Program-made: the position numbers and the translations under genes
The notes under the pieces: model-generated
What the model saw: the letters and a program-made list of their open reading frames with translations, nothing else
Told to the model about the DNA's origin: nothing
Databases searched by the model: none
Shown: positions 25,924-34,717 of the stretch, one piece after another
How the letters are laid out: each line of letters opens with the position of its first letter
Numbering within the stretch: the first letter of the stretch is position 1
Source of the DNA: Flagellimonas_A sp039592695
GTDB lineage: Bacteria > Bacteroidota > Bacteroidia > Flavobacteriales > Flavobacteriaceae
Direction: 5' to 3'
NCBI RefSeq assembly: GCF_039592695.1
Contig: NZ_JBBUTK010000001.1
Coordinates: forward strand, 744,001 to 808,000
DNA length: 64,000 nucleotides

Positions 25924-27627
25924 CTATTCCATATCAAAGTCGATATCAGCCGTGGCATAGGTGCTGCCCTGAACCTGCATGATCCATTTGTCTTCTTGGT
26001 ATGCACCGTTCAAGTTTGAGACAATGGCCGTATCGGCATCTTGTTTTGATTTAAAATCGGCCAGATATACATAATATAACCCGTTTTCCTTGTTGTAGAA
26101 CTGTCTGGCATCCAAACCCTTTTGATCTAAGTTCTGCATGAATGTTTTTAGATAATTAGTATTGCTAAAAACATTGACTATCAAGTAAAAACCAGATTCA
26201 ACCCCGACGATATCTGACCGATTAAGTGCTTTTATGGGTATTTCGTTAAACTCTCTTTTCTTCTCAACCTGTTTTTCAGACGTATTGTTATTTTCTGCGA
26301 CACCCGTTTGGTATTTCGCCAAGCTGCGGTTCTGTTGCCTTGACTGCGGGCGTTCTTGTTTCATTTCATGGCGAATCAACCGCACCATGGTCTCAAACCT
26401 ACGCTCGAACATTTCTGTACGTGCTTTTTCAATGGAGTCTTGACGCAAGATCAACTCATCTAAAATCAACCGATTTTCATAAGCCAAAGAGATATCGTCC
26501 TCTTTTTTATCCTCCGCAATGCTGACATATTGCCCCAGTGCCTCTTCATCAAACTTGGCTCTTCTTTGGGCCTTTTTATTCAATTGCTGCTTGAGGTGTA
26601 CAATTTGTTCCTCATAATTTCGTACCACTTCGTCTACCCTGGCATCTTCTGCACTGGCAATGTTGACATTGATTCCCATACCCCGCAGCTCATCGTTAAA
26701 AGTGTAGCCCAGCGCAATTTCATGGTTGGTACCCAAATTATCGCCTTTACTATTTAGATTCTTTTCCATGACGTAGCCCAGTGAAAGTTTTTTGCTCAGG
26801 TTAAACCCGATGCCACTTGAAAGTCCGTAATCTTCATCATACGCAGCTTGAAGCCATCCAAATTTGGGCACATCCATCAAGAAAGCTCCAGAATACTTGA
26901 AAGTACCTTCTTCATTCACACCCAATTGCAACAGGGGCATCACACGTGCATCCTTAAAAAGCCCATTGGTGTTTTTCATGGTATGGGTGTACTGTAAGGT
27001 GGGGTTGATATTCTGGGCATTGAAATTGGTCACCAATTCTGACGTGGTCTGGTTGTATTGTACCAAATCTTCAAAGGAAACCCCAATGTCAAATCTACCG
27101 AGTGTTAGGTTAAGTCCTGGCTGAAAAGAAACCTTGTTCTGTTTTTGGGATGTTTCCAACAGTGGGTCATTGGCACTTGCGATAATGCGACTTTTGTCTA
27201 ATCCCTCACTGTGATAATTGATATTGGCCCCAAAAGTCAGCGCGCTTTTTTCTCCCAAAGGCACACCTGTGGCATAATTGGCATTAAAGCCAAACTCTTG
27301 TATGACACCAGACCAGTGACCGTAGACACCAAGGCCCAATGCGGTGTTTTTGTCAAGTTTGTTGCTAAATCCTAAATAATAGTTTTGGTTATTGTCTTCA
27401 TAGGAAGCATACTGATTGCGCAACAAGATGTTCAAATATGACTTGTTCTCACGCACCAATGAAAAGGTGGGATTTATCAAAAATCGGTTAAAGAACAATT
27501 GATTGTGGAACGGACTTTTTATGTCATATCCAGCGGGTTCGGTTTCTTGTGCCTGTATTGCTGTCAACCCTACCAAGATGGTCAACATCATCAAGCTCAT
27601 TCTTTTATGTAGGTTAAAACGGTTCAT
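25924..27627 (-). CDS. PorP/SprF-type T9SS outer-membrane protein with SPOR-like C-terminus
   Basis: A 567-residue outer-membrane protein. After a signal peptide (LMMLTILVGLTAIQAQ) comes a PorP/SprF-type beta-barrel (about 30-330): FNRFLINPTFS, alternating strands, and KLSLGYVMEKN. Next is a long helical, coiled-coil region (about 335-460: VVRNYEEQIVHLKQQLNKKAQRR). The end (about 485-560, GFYLIVNVFSNTNYLKTFMQNL... YYVYLADFKSKQDADTAI) resembles a SPOR-like peptidoglycan-binding domain. Normal PorP proteins are about 300 residues, so this is a long fusion. I start at the ATG 27627; a TTG 15 codons upstream lies in the palindrome at 27664-27681 region and is unlikely. Downstream of the PD40 gene. 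Confidence 0.85.
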   Translation of the reverse strand: MNRFNLHKRMSLMMLTILVGLTAIQAQETEPAGYDIKSPFHNQLFFNRFLINPTFSLVRENKSYLNILLRNQYASYEDNNQNYYLGFSNKLDKNTALGLGVYGHWSGVIQEFGFNANYATGVPLGEKSALTFGANINYHSEGLDKSRIIASANDPLLETSQKQNKVSFQPGLNLTLGRFDIGVSFEDLVQYNQTTSELVTNFNAQNINPTLQYTHTMKNTNGLFKDARVMPLLQLGVNEEGTFKYSGAFLMDVPKFGWLQAAYDEDYGLSSGIGFNLSKKLSLGYVMEKNLNSKGDNLGTNHEIALGYTFNDELRGMGINVNIASAEDARVDEVVRNYEEQIVHLKQQLNKKAQRRAKFDEEALGQYVSIAEDKKEDDISLAYENRLILDELILRQDSIEKARTEMFERRFETMVRLIRHEMKQERPQSRQQNRSLAKYQTGVAENNNTSEKQVEKKREFNEIPIKALNRSDIVGVESGFYLIVNVFSNTNYLKTFMQNLDQKGLDARQFYNKENGLYYVYLADFKSKQDADTAIVSNLNGAYQEDKWIMQVQGSTYATADIDFDME

Positions 27628-27663
27628 CTTTTCGGGGTTAAAGTGGAACGTATTTTTAGGGCT

Positions 27664-27681
27664 ACATGTCAATTGACATGT
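27664..27681. promoter_or_regulatory. Perfect 18-bp palindrome between PD40 and PorP genes
   Basis: ACATGTCAATTGACATGT reads the same on both strands. It lies in the 77-base gap, 37 bases before the PorP start. It could be an operator or a short processing or attenuation hairpin. Confidence 0.55.
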
Positions 27682-27704
27682 TAAGGGTCACTGGATGTTT
27701 GTAT

Positions 27705-28868
27705 TTATTCGTTCTCAAACACTGTTGAAGAAAAATCGGTCTGTGACTCATCGTTGAGCACCTTCATCAAGCCTTCTTCATTTTTCTCGACCAATGCAGC
27801 ATCAGTCTTTTTTGTGTATGAAATGGCCACTTTGGTCAAGGAATTGCCATTACCACGGTTTGACATTACATAGCCCATACCTTTTTCGGGCACCAATGCT
27901 ATTGAAAAATCATCGCTTGAGCTGTTGATGGGGCTACCAAGGTTTACCGATTGGGTCAGGCTGTTTTCGGCCACTTGTACGGCGTATAAATCCAATCCTC
28001 CGTATCCTTTGTGTCCTTCCGAGGCAAAGAACAACAACGTGCCATTAACCAAACTGGGGTGCATGTCATTCTTCTTTGTATTTACCTTGGGCCCAAGATT
28101 TTTTGGCTTTCCAAACTTGCCGTTTGCCTTGACATCGGCTACATAGATATCGTAATCACCGTAGGTGCCGGGCATGTTTGAGGCAAAGAACAGGCGTGTG
28201 CCGTCACTTGATACAGTCGGGTGTTTTGCCGAATAGTACTTTGGGCATACGGCAACTCTTTTCATGTTGCCCCATTCACCGTTGATGTTTTCGGCACGAT
28301 AAATTTCATGAACAGCCTCCTTTTTTGAAAAAATACCGGTTAAGGGCTTTTTTTCAGAGACCCTGCTAAAATAGGCTACGCGTCCGTCTGCTGTTACACT
28401 CAAAGAAGGGGTGTGCGTTATGGTGGACTCACCTTTCATCGGATGATAGGTTTTTTTTGTCAAGACCAAATCATTAGAGGGCTCTTGGGCCTGAAAGTTT
28501 TCGTAGTCACTGCTGATTTCAGCGAGCCAGTCTTTGGAATTGGCGGGAGCCTTTTTACCCAATCGCTCAAGCACGTATTGGTACCGTTCGTTATAGGCTA
28601 CTTTCAAGGCTGCATTTACATTGGCCTGCAGAAATTTTTCATACCAAAAGGCCGCTTCTTCATAATCTTCTGTCAACAGATTGACATTGCCAAGGTCTTG
28701 AAAAATTTCAGTCTCTGAATAGCCTTGGGCCAATAGCTCTAGGTAATCATCAACACGCTGGTTGATTTCCTTTTTTTCAAGCATCCCAGAACTTTGGGCA
28801 TTCAAAGCAGTACACATCGATATTGCCATGATAGGGATGCCAATCTTTTTTAGGGTTGAAAATATCAT
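27705..28868 (-). CDS. PD40 beta-propeller protein, T9SS-associated, without OmpA domain
   Basis: A 387-residue exported protein (signal MIFSTLKKIGIPIMAISMCTALNAQ). A helical TPR-like part (about 30-130, YSETEIFQDLGNVNLLTEDYEEAAFWYEKFL) precedes a WD40-like PD40 propeller with repeats such as HPTVSSDGTRLFFASNMPGTYGDYDIYVA and HPSLVNGTLLFFASEGHKGYGGLDLYA. In PorE/PorW-type relatives an OmpA-like domain follows; here the protein stops shortly after the propeller. Located directly upstream of the PorP gene, so both are probably expressed together. Likely acts at the periplasmic face of the outer membrane. Confidence 0.82.
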   Translation of the reverse strand: MIFSTLKKIGIPIMAISMCTALNAQSSGMLEKKEINQRVDDYLELLAQGYSETEIFQDLGNVNLLTEDYEEAAFWYEKFLQANVNAALKVAYNERYQYVLERLGKKAPANSKDWLAEISSDYENFQAQEPSNDLVLTKKTYHPMKGESTITHTPSLSVTADGRVAYFSRVSEKKPLTGIFSKKEAVHEIYRAENINGEWGNMKRVAVCPKYYSAKHPTVSSDGTRLFFASNMPGTYGDYDIYVADVKANGKFGKPKNLGPKVNTKKNDMHPSLVNGTLLFFASEGHKGYGGLDLYAVQVAENSLTQSVNLGSPINSSSDDFSIALVPEKGMGYVMSNRGNGNSLTKVAISYTKKTDAALVEKNEEGLMKVLNDESQTDFSSTVFENE

Positions 28869-28987
28869 AATGTAAGATTTAGGACGTTATGATACAAAGG
28901 TCATAAAACTTCACCCTGAACCACCTATGAGTTTTTCATAGGTTTTGGTTTTAATCGATAAAAACGAACAGTAGAACGAGGAATATT

Positions 28988-31297
28988 CTATATAAACTGT
29001 ATAGAATCAGAGGGTTTGAGCATTTCAATTCTATCCTCAAAGTAGATTTTTATTTCTTTTTTGTTGGCTGCCAGACTGTGCACGGTCAAACAATCGGTCT
29101 TTACGGAAACCTCAATTTGACAACTCAGCACATGCAACTTAAAAGAAAGACTTTGCCATTCTTCGGGCAGTGCCGGTCTAAAGCGAATTCCATCTTTATA
29201 CATTTTGAATCCAGCGAATCCTTCAACCACGATCAACCAAACTCCGCCTGCAGCAGCAGTATGGATTCCTCCCAAAAACGACCCGCCACTCATCACCTTT
29301 TTGCTGGCATTGTACAAATCTATGGTCGATGATTCCATAAAATAGCGATAGGCTTCTTCATAATGCTTGGCTTTGCATGCCACCAGTGCATGAACGCTGG
29401 GGCTTAATGATGAGCCGTGTTCAGTACGCGGTTCATAATAATCATAATTGGCCGTAAGCTGATTATCGGTAAATCCGTCAAGCATTGCCATCAATTGTAT
29501 GACATCGGCCTGCTTCAACACCTGTGTGTTCACTGCAATGCCATTGGGCCAACCCCAATATTCACCCGGGTCTATCAATCTTTTTCTCAATTGCTTGGGA
29601 TTGATATCCTCAAGACCGAAGTACCCATCGAATTGTTCAATGACTTTAGTATTTTCATCAGGTTCAGGAAGGTACAACAAAGAAGCAATTTCTTCCCATG
29701 CCTTTACACTGTCTTGGTCAATGGCCACATTTTTTAAAATTCTTTCAAGTTCACGGGCATTTTCATCCCGCAGCTTTTCAAAGACCTCGCAAGCTTTTTC
29801 CAAGGCATATTTTGTGAGGTAGTTGGTGTAGGCGTTATTGTCAACATTTTCGTGGTACTCATCTGGGCCTAAGACCCGAATGATTTCATAGCGGTTTTTG
29901 TCTTTTTTAAAATGCACGCGCGAGACAATGAACTGTGCAACTTCAAAAAGGACTTCAGCCCCCATCTCAATAATAAAGTCCCAGTCTCTGGTCGCCTTAT
30001 AGTAGAGCCAGATGCCGTAGACCACATCTTGTGAAATATGAATTTGCCAGCAGTTGAAATGGTTGCGAATGGGCCTTCCTGTCAATACATCGGTAAAAAA
30101 GTAATCGGGAAATAGCTCATCACCCGTTTTTCCGCTCGTCCATGCATAGAAAGCACCGTAGTAACCCAATCTTTTGGCCTTTCGTTTTGCCCCGGGCAAA
30201 GTATCATAACGATACGCCACCAAGCGTTTGGCTATTTCAGGATGCGTATAGGTAAACATGGGAAGGTTGAAGGTTTCTTGATCCCAAAAAGCGGCCCCCT
30301 GATAGACCTGGCACGATAGGCCCCGTGCGCCAATCGGAAGATTGGCATGGGTAGGGGTGGCTATGAATGCTTGGTATAAGTTGAAACGCACCAAGATCTG
30401 CGCTTCTAGATTTCCTTCAATGTCGATATCCGATTTCTTCCAAAAGGCCTCCCAATTTTTGGTATGCTCTTGTTTGAGCGTGTCATAGCCTTTTTTGAGA
30501 CCTTTTTGTACGGTGGCTATTGCTGTTTTTTTAGGATGCTGCACTTCATTATCGTGAACAACCGCGACCACTTTCTGTAAGGTCAGTTCTTCCCCTTCAT
30601 CCATTTCAAAATGGTATTTACGTAGAATCGTGCGACCATCATGATTGACTGTCTCAGCTGTGGGCGGTTTGCCCACTATTGAAGCCCCTTCTACAACAGA
30701 AATTTTAGTGGCCAGTTCAGCGGTTTCAAGCTCAAGGCCCACCAAGCCATCTTGCTCAAAAGTATTGTGGTTGGCAAAGTGCTCGCCATTGATGCTCCAG
30801 ACATCACCATCGATACCCGTGACCAATGTAAACGTTGCGCTTTGCAAGGCCTTAAACGAATAGTTCAACACGAGTTGGTGGTGATTGTCAAGACTGGCAA
30901 ATTTTTCTACGTTTAAATGGACTTTTTTTCCCTTGGGCGATGTCCAACGCATCTGCCTTTGGTTCAATCCGTTTTTCATATCAAGGGCTCGGTAGTAGGC
31001 TGCCGTTTGCCCTGAGAACACTGATAGTCGCTCATCGTCGATAAAGAGCTGTGTGAACAAACCGTTCGGAACATTGCACAGTTCGCTCCATTTGCTGCCC
31101 TCAGCTTTGTCCCAGGTATCGGTAACAATACAGGCGGTGTATTCTTTTGCTGTCCATTCTTCAAAGGTACCGCGGTAGCCCATGTAGCCGTTACCGATCA
31201 TGAAATTGCTTCCGGTTGTCACCAATTGCTCAGGATTGAACGATTTTTCAATGATTTTCCACCCGGTTTCTGTACGTAGATTGTTCTTTAAATCCAT
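28988..31297 (-). CDS. Glycoside hydrolase family 65 phosphorylase
   Basis: A 769-residue enzyme of the GH65 maltose/trehalose/kojibiose phosphorylase family, which cleaves alpha-glucosides with phosphate to give beta-glucose 1-phosphate. N-terminal beta-sandwich (ETGWKIIEKSFNPEQLVTTGSNFMIGNGYMGYRGTFEEW), then the (alpha/alpha)6 barrel with FWDQETFNLPMFTY and RRKAKRLGYYGAFYAWTSGKTGDE-like blocks. Glu480 in VLGPDEYHENVDNN is the general acid. The C-terminal block YWGWPNGIAVNTQVLKQADV is also present. Specificity cannot be set from sequence. No beta-phosphoglucomutase or SusCD pair is adjacent. The ATG at 31297 matches family N-termini; an ATG at 31327 would add 10 residues. Confidence 0.92.
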   Translation of the reverse strand: MDLKNNLRTETGWKIIEKSFNPEQLVTTGSNFMIGNGYMGYRGTFEEWTAKEYTACIVTDTWDKAEGSKWSELCNVPNGLFTQLFIDDERLSVFSGQTAAYYRALDMKNGLNQRQMRWTSPKGKKVHLNVEKFASLDNHHQLVLNYSFKALQSATFTLVTGIDGDVWSINGEHFANHNTFEQDGLVGLELETAELATKISVVEGASIVGKPPTAETVNHDGRTILRKYHFEMDEGEELTLQKVVAVVHDNEVQHPKKTAIATVQKGLKKGYDTLKQEHTKNWEAFWKKSDIDIEGNLEAQILVRFNLYQAFIATPTHANLPIGARGLSCQVYQGAAFWDQETFNLPMFTYTHPEIAKRLVAYRYDTLPGAKRKAKRLGYYGAFYAWTSGKTGDELFPDYFFTDVLTGRPIRNHFNCWQIHISQDVVYGIWLYYKATRDWDFIIEMGAEVLFEVAQFIVSRVHFKKDKNRYEIIRVLGPDEYHENVDNNAYTNYLTKYALEKACEVFEKLRDENARELERILKNVAIDQDSVKAWEEIASLLYLPEPDENTKVIEQFDGYFGLEDINPKQLRKRLIDPGEYWGWPNGIAVNTQVLKQADVIQLMAMLDGFTDNQLTANYDYYEPRTEHGSSLSPSVHALVACKAKHYEEAYRYFMESSTIDLYNASKKVMSGGSFLGGIHTAAAGGVWLIVVEGFAGFKMYKDGIRFRPALPEEWQSLSFKLHVLSCQIEVSVKTDCLTVHSLAANKKEIKIYFEDRIEMLKPSDSIQFI

Positions 31298-31367
31298 TTG
31301 CTGATTATTCGTGCTGAAAATAAGCATAAGATGATGGCGTTCAAAGCAATTTTGGAAATAGAGTGAA

Positions 31368-31399
31368 CAAAAAACCCTCGCTATCTGCGAGTTTTTTTT
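31368..31399 (-). terminator. Terminator overlapping the end of the unknown exported gene
   Basis: CTCGC (31377-31381) pairs with GCGAG (31387-31391); on the minus strand a run of T follows. The stop codon at 31381-31383 lies inside the hairpin. Confidence 0.75.
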
Positions 31400-32394
31400 G
31401 AGGCGAAAGCGGTTTTATCAAGGCAGAATACTTTTAAACGCATGAACAATTTATTTGCTAGAAAGCTTTTTGTACGATTTAAGCCATTTATGTATAGATG
31501 TTTGAAGTCGGGCAGTTCAAAATCTTCAGCGAGATAAATGGCCTGAAATCCTGAAACAAGCTTCAGTTTATGGGGTTGTTTTGCATATTTCGCCCCGGTA
31601 ATGACATAGTGTTTTTTGTGTGGGCAATTGTAATCTGCACAAACAAATTCGTAATAAATATGATCATCAGACACCCATGTCAATTGATTTTTTGGGTTCA
31701 CAAAGGCATAGTGTGGATTTTTCGCAGAAATGCTTCCCTCACCATCAAAATGGTACACAAACCCTAAAACCAGTATGTTATTGTTTTCTTTTACCACATA
31801 GTTCCATCCAAATCCGTCTCCAGTGAAACATGATTGAAAGCCAACAAGTGCAAATCCTTCTTCTATTTTCTCATTGGATTCTCTTACGGGAAGCCATAGA
31901 TGATGCACTTTCATGGTTTGCCATTTACCATGCCATTCCCCTGAAAATTGATTCAATGCTCCAAAGGCATTTGATATGCTGGTCTTGTATTTGTCAGGCC
32001 GCTTCAACGGGTGTCCCAGATTTGGGTTTAGCCACAGTTCTGTTTCGATTAACTGATTAACATACAGTTGATTGAAGCCTTCAGATGAGCGATAAAATTT
32101 AAGTGATTCCAATGCACCTTCCCAAAACAGCTGCTCAAAGCTTTTCTCATTAATTCCGAAGGAATTTATACTTTTTGAGAAAACAGCCAATTGTCGATAA
32201 TCTGCTGATAGTGTTTTTCTCAGCCCCTGAAATTCTAAAACCTCATCAAGTTTGGTTTTTTTCTTGCCGGATAACCCAACTTCAACGATTTCTTGTCTTT
32301 CTGAGCTATATGGAGTTTTTTTAATATCACTTGCCACAAAGGGGATGGCAGAAAAGAATACCATCATTACGTACAGAGAAGTCTTCATGGTCAT
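31381..32394 (-). CDS. Unknown exported protein
   Basis: A 337-residue protein I do not recognise. It has a signal peptide (MTMKTSLYVMMVFFSAIPFVAS). The body is mixed alpha/beta with a Trp- and His-rich centre (GEWHGKWQTMKVHHLWLPV) and a strand-rich second half with a Cys cluster (VCADYNCPHKKHYVITGAKY). No catalytic signature is visible. The start ATG overlaps the stop of the upstream small lipoprotein gene (ATGA), so the two are translated together. Its regulatory region is therefore the one before 32654. Confidence 0.72.
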   Translation of the reverse strand: MTMKTSLYVMMVFFSAIPFVASDIKKTPYSSERQEIVEVGLSGKKKTKLDEVLEFQGLRKTLSADYRQLAVFSKSINSFGINEKSFEQLFWEGALESLKFYRSSEGFNQLYVNQLIETELWLNPNLGHPLKRPDKYKTSISNAFGALNQFSGEWHGKWQTMKVHHLWLPVRESNEKIEEGFALVGFQSCFTGDGFGWNYVVKENNNILVLGFVYHFDGEGSISAKNPHYAFVNPKNQLTWVSDDHIYYEFVCADYNCPHKKHYVITGAKYAKQPHKLKLVSGFQAIYLAEDFELPDFKHLYINGLNRTKSFLANKLFMRLKVFCLDKTAFASKKTRR

Positions 32395-32618
32395 TTCTCT
32401 TTTGATTTTTCGCGTACTCTAAAGTCGTAACCTTCACTCTTGTGGGAAGCAAATTGGCTTTTGGCAGAATCTGAACTTTTCTCTTTTTTGCTTTTCTCAA
32501 GAGACTCCCATTCTTTGATGCTTCTATCCCTTGGACTCATAACCCAATTTGTTGCGCAACTCGCCAAGGTTGCCCCTGCAAACACACTGAATAGCAAGGT
32601 TCGGAACATTGATTTCAT
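32391..32618 (-). CDS. Small lipoprotein, unknown function
   Basis: A 75-residue protein with lipoprotein signal (MKSMFRTLLFSVFAGATLASC) and a short, very charged mature part rich in Lys, Ser and Glu (SLEKSKKEKSSDSAKS). I start at 32618 because this begins the signal; an ATG at 32654 gives 87 residues. Its stop overlaps the start of the next gene by 4 bases. About 70-105 bases upstream lies a TTGAC-N4-GTTAA box. Confidence 0.65.
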   Translation of the reverse strand: MKSMFRTLLFSVFAGATLASCATNWVMSPRDRSIKEWESLEKSKKEKSSDSAKSQFASHKSEGYDFRVREKSKEK

Positions 32619-32723
32619 TAAGTGCATTGCCATCAAGTTTTTTGAATTTTTCATTACTAATAGGTTGATTTAAAATAACTTGTGCTGATAGGACAAAACT
32701 AGATTTCGGCCCTACACGAGTCA

Positions 32724-32737
32724 TTGACTTGGGTTAA
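32724..32737. promoter_or_regulatory. Crp/Fnr-like operator upstream of the small lipoprotein gene
   Basis: TTGAC-TTGG-GTTAA, a near-palindromic pair of 5-base half sites with 4-base spacer, the layout of Crp/Fnr operators. The surrounding 20 bases are identical to those at 33231-33250. Two Crp/Fnr genes lie 0.6-1.8 kb away. Confidence 0.5.
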
Positions 32738-32784
32738 GAAAGAACCGCTTAAAAAAATGAGAGCAGATTTGATTGCCCCTAACC

Positions 32785-33183
32785 TTATGGTAGTCTCAAG
32801 TTTTTACTTGATGTGGGCAATCTAAATGCAATTATTATGATGCCCGTGAATGCTGCAAACTCCATGATCGTGAAGAAGATATCATCCATATCTGCGGAAG
32901 CTAAGGCACTTAACATTCCCAGGCCCGTGATTAGAACGGCAATAGTGTTGGCCCATTTATTGGCCTTGTCATTCAATATTCTAGAAAGCACCACCATTAG
33001 AATAGGAATCTCAAGCACGAATCCATAAACGAGCAACAATTCCTCCGATATTTTTAAAGACATGATCTCTTCAATAAAACCTTCACTGGCAAATTGGTGT
33101 AGGTCTCTAAAAATCATGTTCAGGAGAATAAATATCCATAGTGTGGATAGTAGGGGTCGTGCCTCAATTTTATAACCTTTCAT
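32785..33183 (-). CDS. DUF6326-like integral membrane protein
   Basis: A 132-residue protein with four transmembrane segments (about 10-30, 48-72, 78-100, 105-125). LLSTLWIFILLNMIFRDLHQF, the repeated E-I-P-I-L-M-V-V-L-S-R and the following N-x-x-A-N-x-W-A-N-T pattern fit DUF6326. Function unknown. It is preceded by the second copy of the TTGAC-N4-GTTAA box, about 50 bases before its ATG. Confidence 0.75.
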   Translation of the reverse strand: MKGYKIEARPLLSTLWIFILLNMIFRDLHQFASEGFIEEIMSLKISEELLLVYGFVLEIPILMVVLSRILNDKANKWANTIAVLITGLGMLSALASADMDDIFFTIMEFAAFTGIIIIAFRLPTSSKNLRLP

Positions 33184-33233
33184 ATCTTTTATGTTTTGAA
33201 AGGCAAAATTGAAATATCAGAAGTCTTTTTTCA

Positions 33234-33247
33234 TTGACTTGGGTTAA
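33234..33247. promoter_or_regulatory. Crp/Fnr-like operator upstream of the DUF6326-like gene
   Basis: Same TTGAC-TTGG-GTTAA box as at 32724, within an identical 20-base context. It sits 51-64 bases before the ATG at 33183, in the gap after the first Crp/Fnr gene. Confidence 0.5.
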
Positions 33248-33298
33248 GAAATAAGACGTTGGCCAACCATAGAAAATCGATAGGCTTTGAACACCCTG

Positions 33299-33889
33299 TC
33301 AGATAGGCAAAGAATTGTGGTTGTCGTGCATTCGTTTGCGAATACGGCTCAGAGATTCGGGCTTTATGCCCAAATAACTGGCAATCAAGTACTGTGGAAT
33401 TCTATTTAAGAGCTCAGGCGATTCTTTTTGTAAGCTTTTATACCGTTGTTCAGGAGAGAGTTTGATGAAATTGTCATACTTTGTTTTTTGAGACACTACT
33501 TCATCTTCCAATACACAGGAACCAAGAATTGCGAGTCGGGGAATTTTTCTCATTAGTTCTTCCGTTCTTTCTTCAGAGCCTATGGCTATGATACAATCTT
33601 CCAAACATTCCAAATAATATTCAGAGGGCTTTTTCGTGGTATAGCTTATAGGGGTGATGGGTTGCTGTTCGACAAAAAACTCGGTGACCTTTACTTCTCC
33701 ATCCACCAAATAATAACTGTACATGCAACCTTTAAGGATAAAAAAACATTCTTTGGCCAATTCGCCTTCCTTTAAAAGAACAGTGCCCTTTGCAAATGAT
33801 TTAAACAAGTTTTGTTCTTTGAGGATGGCCTTTTCCTCTTTGGTGAGATCGATATATTTAGATAAAAAATCGAATATTGCTTCGTCCAT
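33299..33889 (-). CDS. Crp/Fnr-family transcription regulator, paralog 1
   Basis: A 196-residue regulator with an N-terminal cyclic-nucleotide-binding-type beta barrel (about 20-115: FAKGTVLLKEGELAKECFFILKGCMYSYY) and a C-terminal winged helix ending in ASYLGIKPESLSRIRKRM. No Fnr-type Cys cluster is visible at the N-terminus, so it is not an oxygen sensor of that type. Very similar in layout to the next gene, so a tandem duplication is likely. Ligand unknown. Confidence 0.87.
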   Translation of the reverse strand: MDEAIFDFLSKYIDLTKEEKAILKEQNLFKSFAKGTVLLKEGELAKECFFILKGCMYSYYLVDGEVKVTEFFVEQQPITPISYTTKKPSEYYLECLEDCIIAIGSEERTEELMRKIPRLAILGSCVLEDEVVSQKTKYDNFIKLSPEQRYKSLQKESPELLNRIPQYLIASYLGIKPESLSRIRKRMHDNHNSLPI

Positions 33890-33973
33890 TATGTATCATG
33901 TTGATTCTTGATGAGCAATGTACTAAACGTTGTATGTTTTCAGATTTTGATATGGGTCTCTCGTATTTTTCGC

Positions 33974-34555
33974 CTATTTACCAGACACCATTCTTTTTCG
34001 TATTCTGCTCAACGATTCTGGCTGAATGCCCAAATAACTGGCAATCATGTATTGTGGAACACGATTTAATAAGTCAGGTCTGGTTTCCATAAGTTTTTGA
34101 TACCTCGCTTCGGGTTCAAGGTTTTTGTAGGTGTCCATAGAAACCTGTTTTTTTGCTTGAACGCTTTCACCTATTTTCATAAAAATGGGTGCAAAATGAG
34201 GAAACTGTAATAAAACTTGCTGGGTTTTTTCTTCGTTACCAGTAGAAATTAGACAAGGCTCTACGCAGGAGATATAGTATTCAGAAGGTTCTTTGGTCGC
34301 ATAGCTTACAGGAGCAATTGAGTCATTTTCGGTATAAAATTCCATGATTTTCTCCTCACCACCATCGATGTAGTAGCGCTTCACACATCCTTTGAGTACC
34401 AAAAAGCAGTTTTTCGCAATTTGCCCTTGCCGCAATAGAACATCCCCTTTAGTATACTCTCGAATGATATCTGCTTTACGAATACTATCGACTTCCTCTT
34501 CAGTCAAATCGACGTACTGAGAAAAGTAATTGACCAGAAAATCTCCATTATCCAT
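33974..34555 (-). CDS. Crp/Fnr-family transcription regulator, paralog 2
   Basis: A 193-residue paralog of the preceding regulator, upstream of it by 84 bases. It has the same effector barrel (YTKGDVLLRQGQIAKNCFLVLKGCVKRYY) and helix-turn-helix (ASYLGIQPESLSRIRKRM). The two share PEARYQKLM/PEQRYKSLQ and LLNRxPQY linkers. The sensing helices around residues 80-110 differ more, so the two may answer to different signals or compete for the same sites. Confidence 0.87.
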   Translation of the reverse strand: MDNGDFLVNYFSQYVDLTEEEVDSIRKADIIREYTKGDVLLRQGQIAKNCFLVLKGCVKRYYIDGGEEKIMEFYTENDSIAPVSYATKEPSEYYISCVEPCLISTGNEEKTQQVLLQFPHFAPIFMKIGESVQAKKQVSMDTYKNLEPEARYQKLMETRPDLLNRVPQYMIASYLGIQPESLSRIRKRMVSGK

Positions 34556-34634
34556 GTTAAGTGCTTTGATTAGAATGCAAGTGATTGACTTTAAAGGTAT
34601 TGATTTTATTGAAAGTGTTCGCTATTTAAGCAAA

Positions 34635-34660
34635 AAGGCTTCAATTTTATGAAGCTTTTC
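34635..34660. terminator. Hairpin downstream of nothing obvious, terminator-like
   Basis: AAGGCTTCA...TGAAGCTTTT forms a stem with T runs on both strands, in the space between the Crp/Fnr start and the tRNA. Which transcript it serves is unclear. Confidence 0.45.
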
Positions 34661-34663
34661 TTT

Positions 34664-34700
34664 GTTGAGGAAGAAGGATTCACTTCGTGCGTCCCTCAAC
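34664..34700 (-). pseudogene. Possible degenerate 3' fragment of tRNA-Ser
   Basis: On the minus strand GTTGAGGGACGCAC...GAATCCTTCTTCCTC resembles the 3' part of the intact tRNA-Ser (GTTGAGGGTCACAC... GAATCCCTCTTCCTCC) about 165 bases away. Differences and gaps mean it cannot fold as a tRNA. It may be a decayed duplicate or a remnant of integration. Confidence 0.4.
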
Positions 34701-34717
34701 ATCCACATCTGACAATA

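Noticed and set aside
28923..28943. Stem ACCTATGA/TCATAGGT as terminator of GH65 gene
   Set aside because: No T run follows on the minus strand; could be incidental.
34563..34640. Third TTGAC box upstream of Crp/Fnr paralog 2
   Set aside because: TTGAC-TTTA-AAGGT lacks the second half site.
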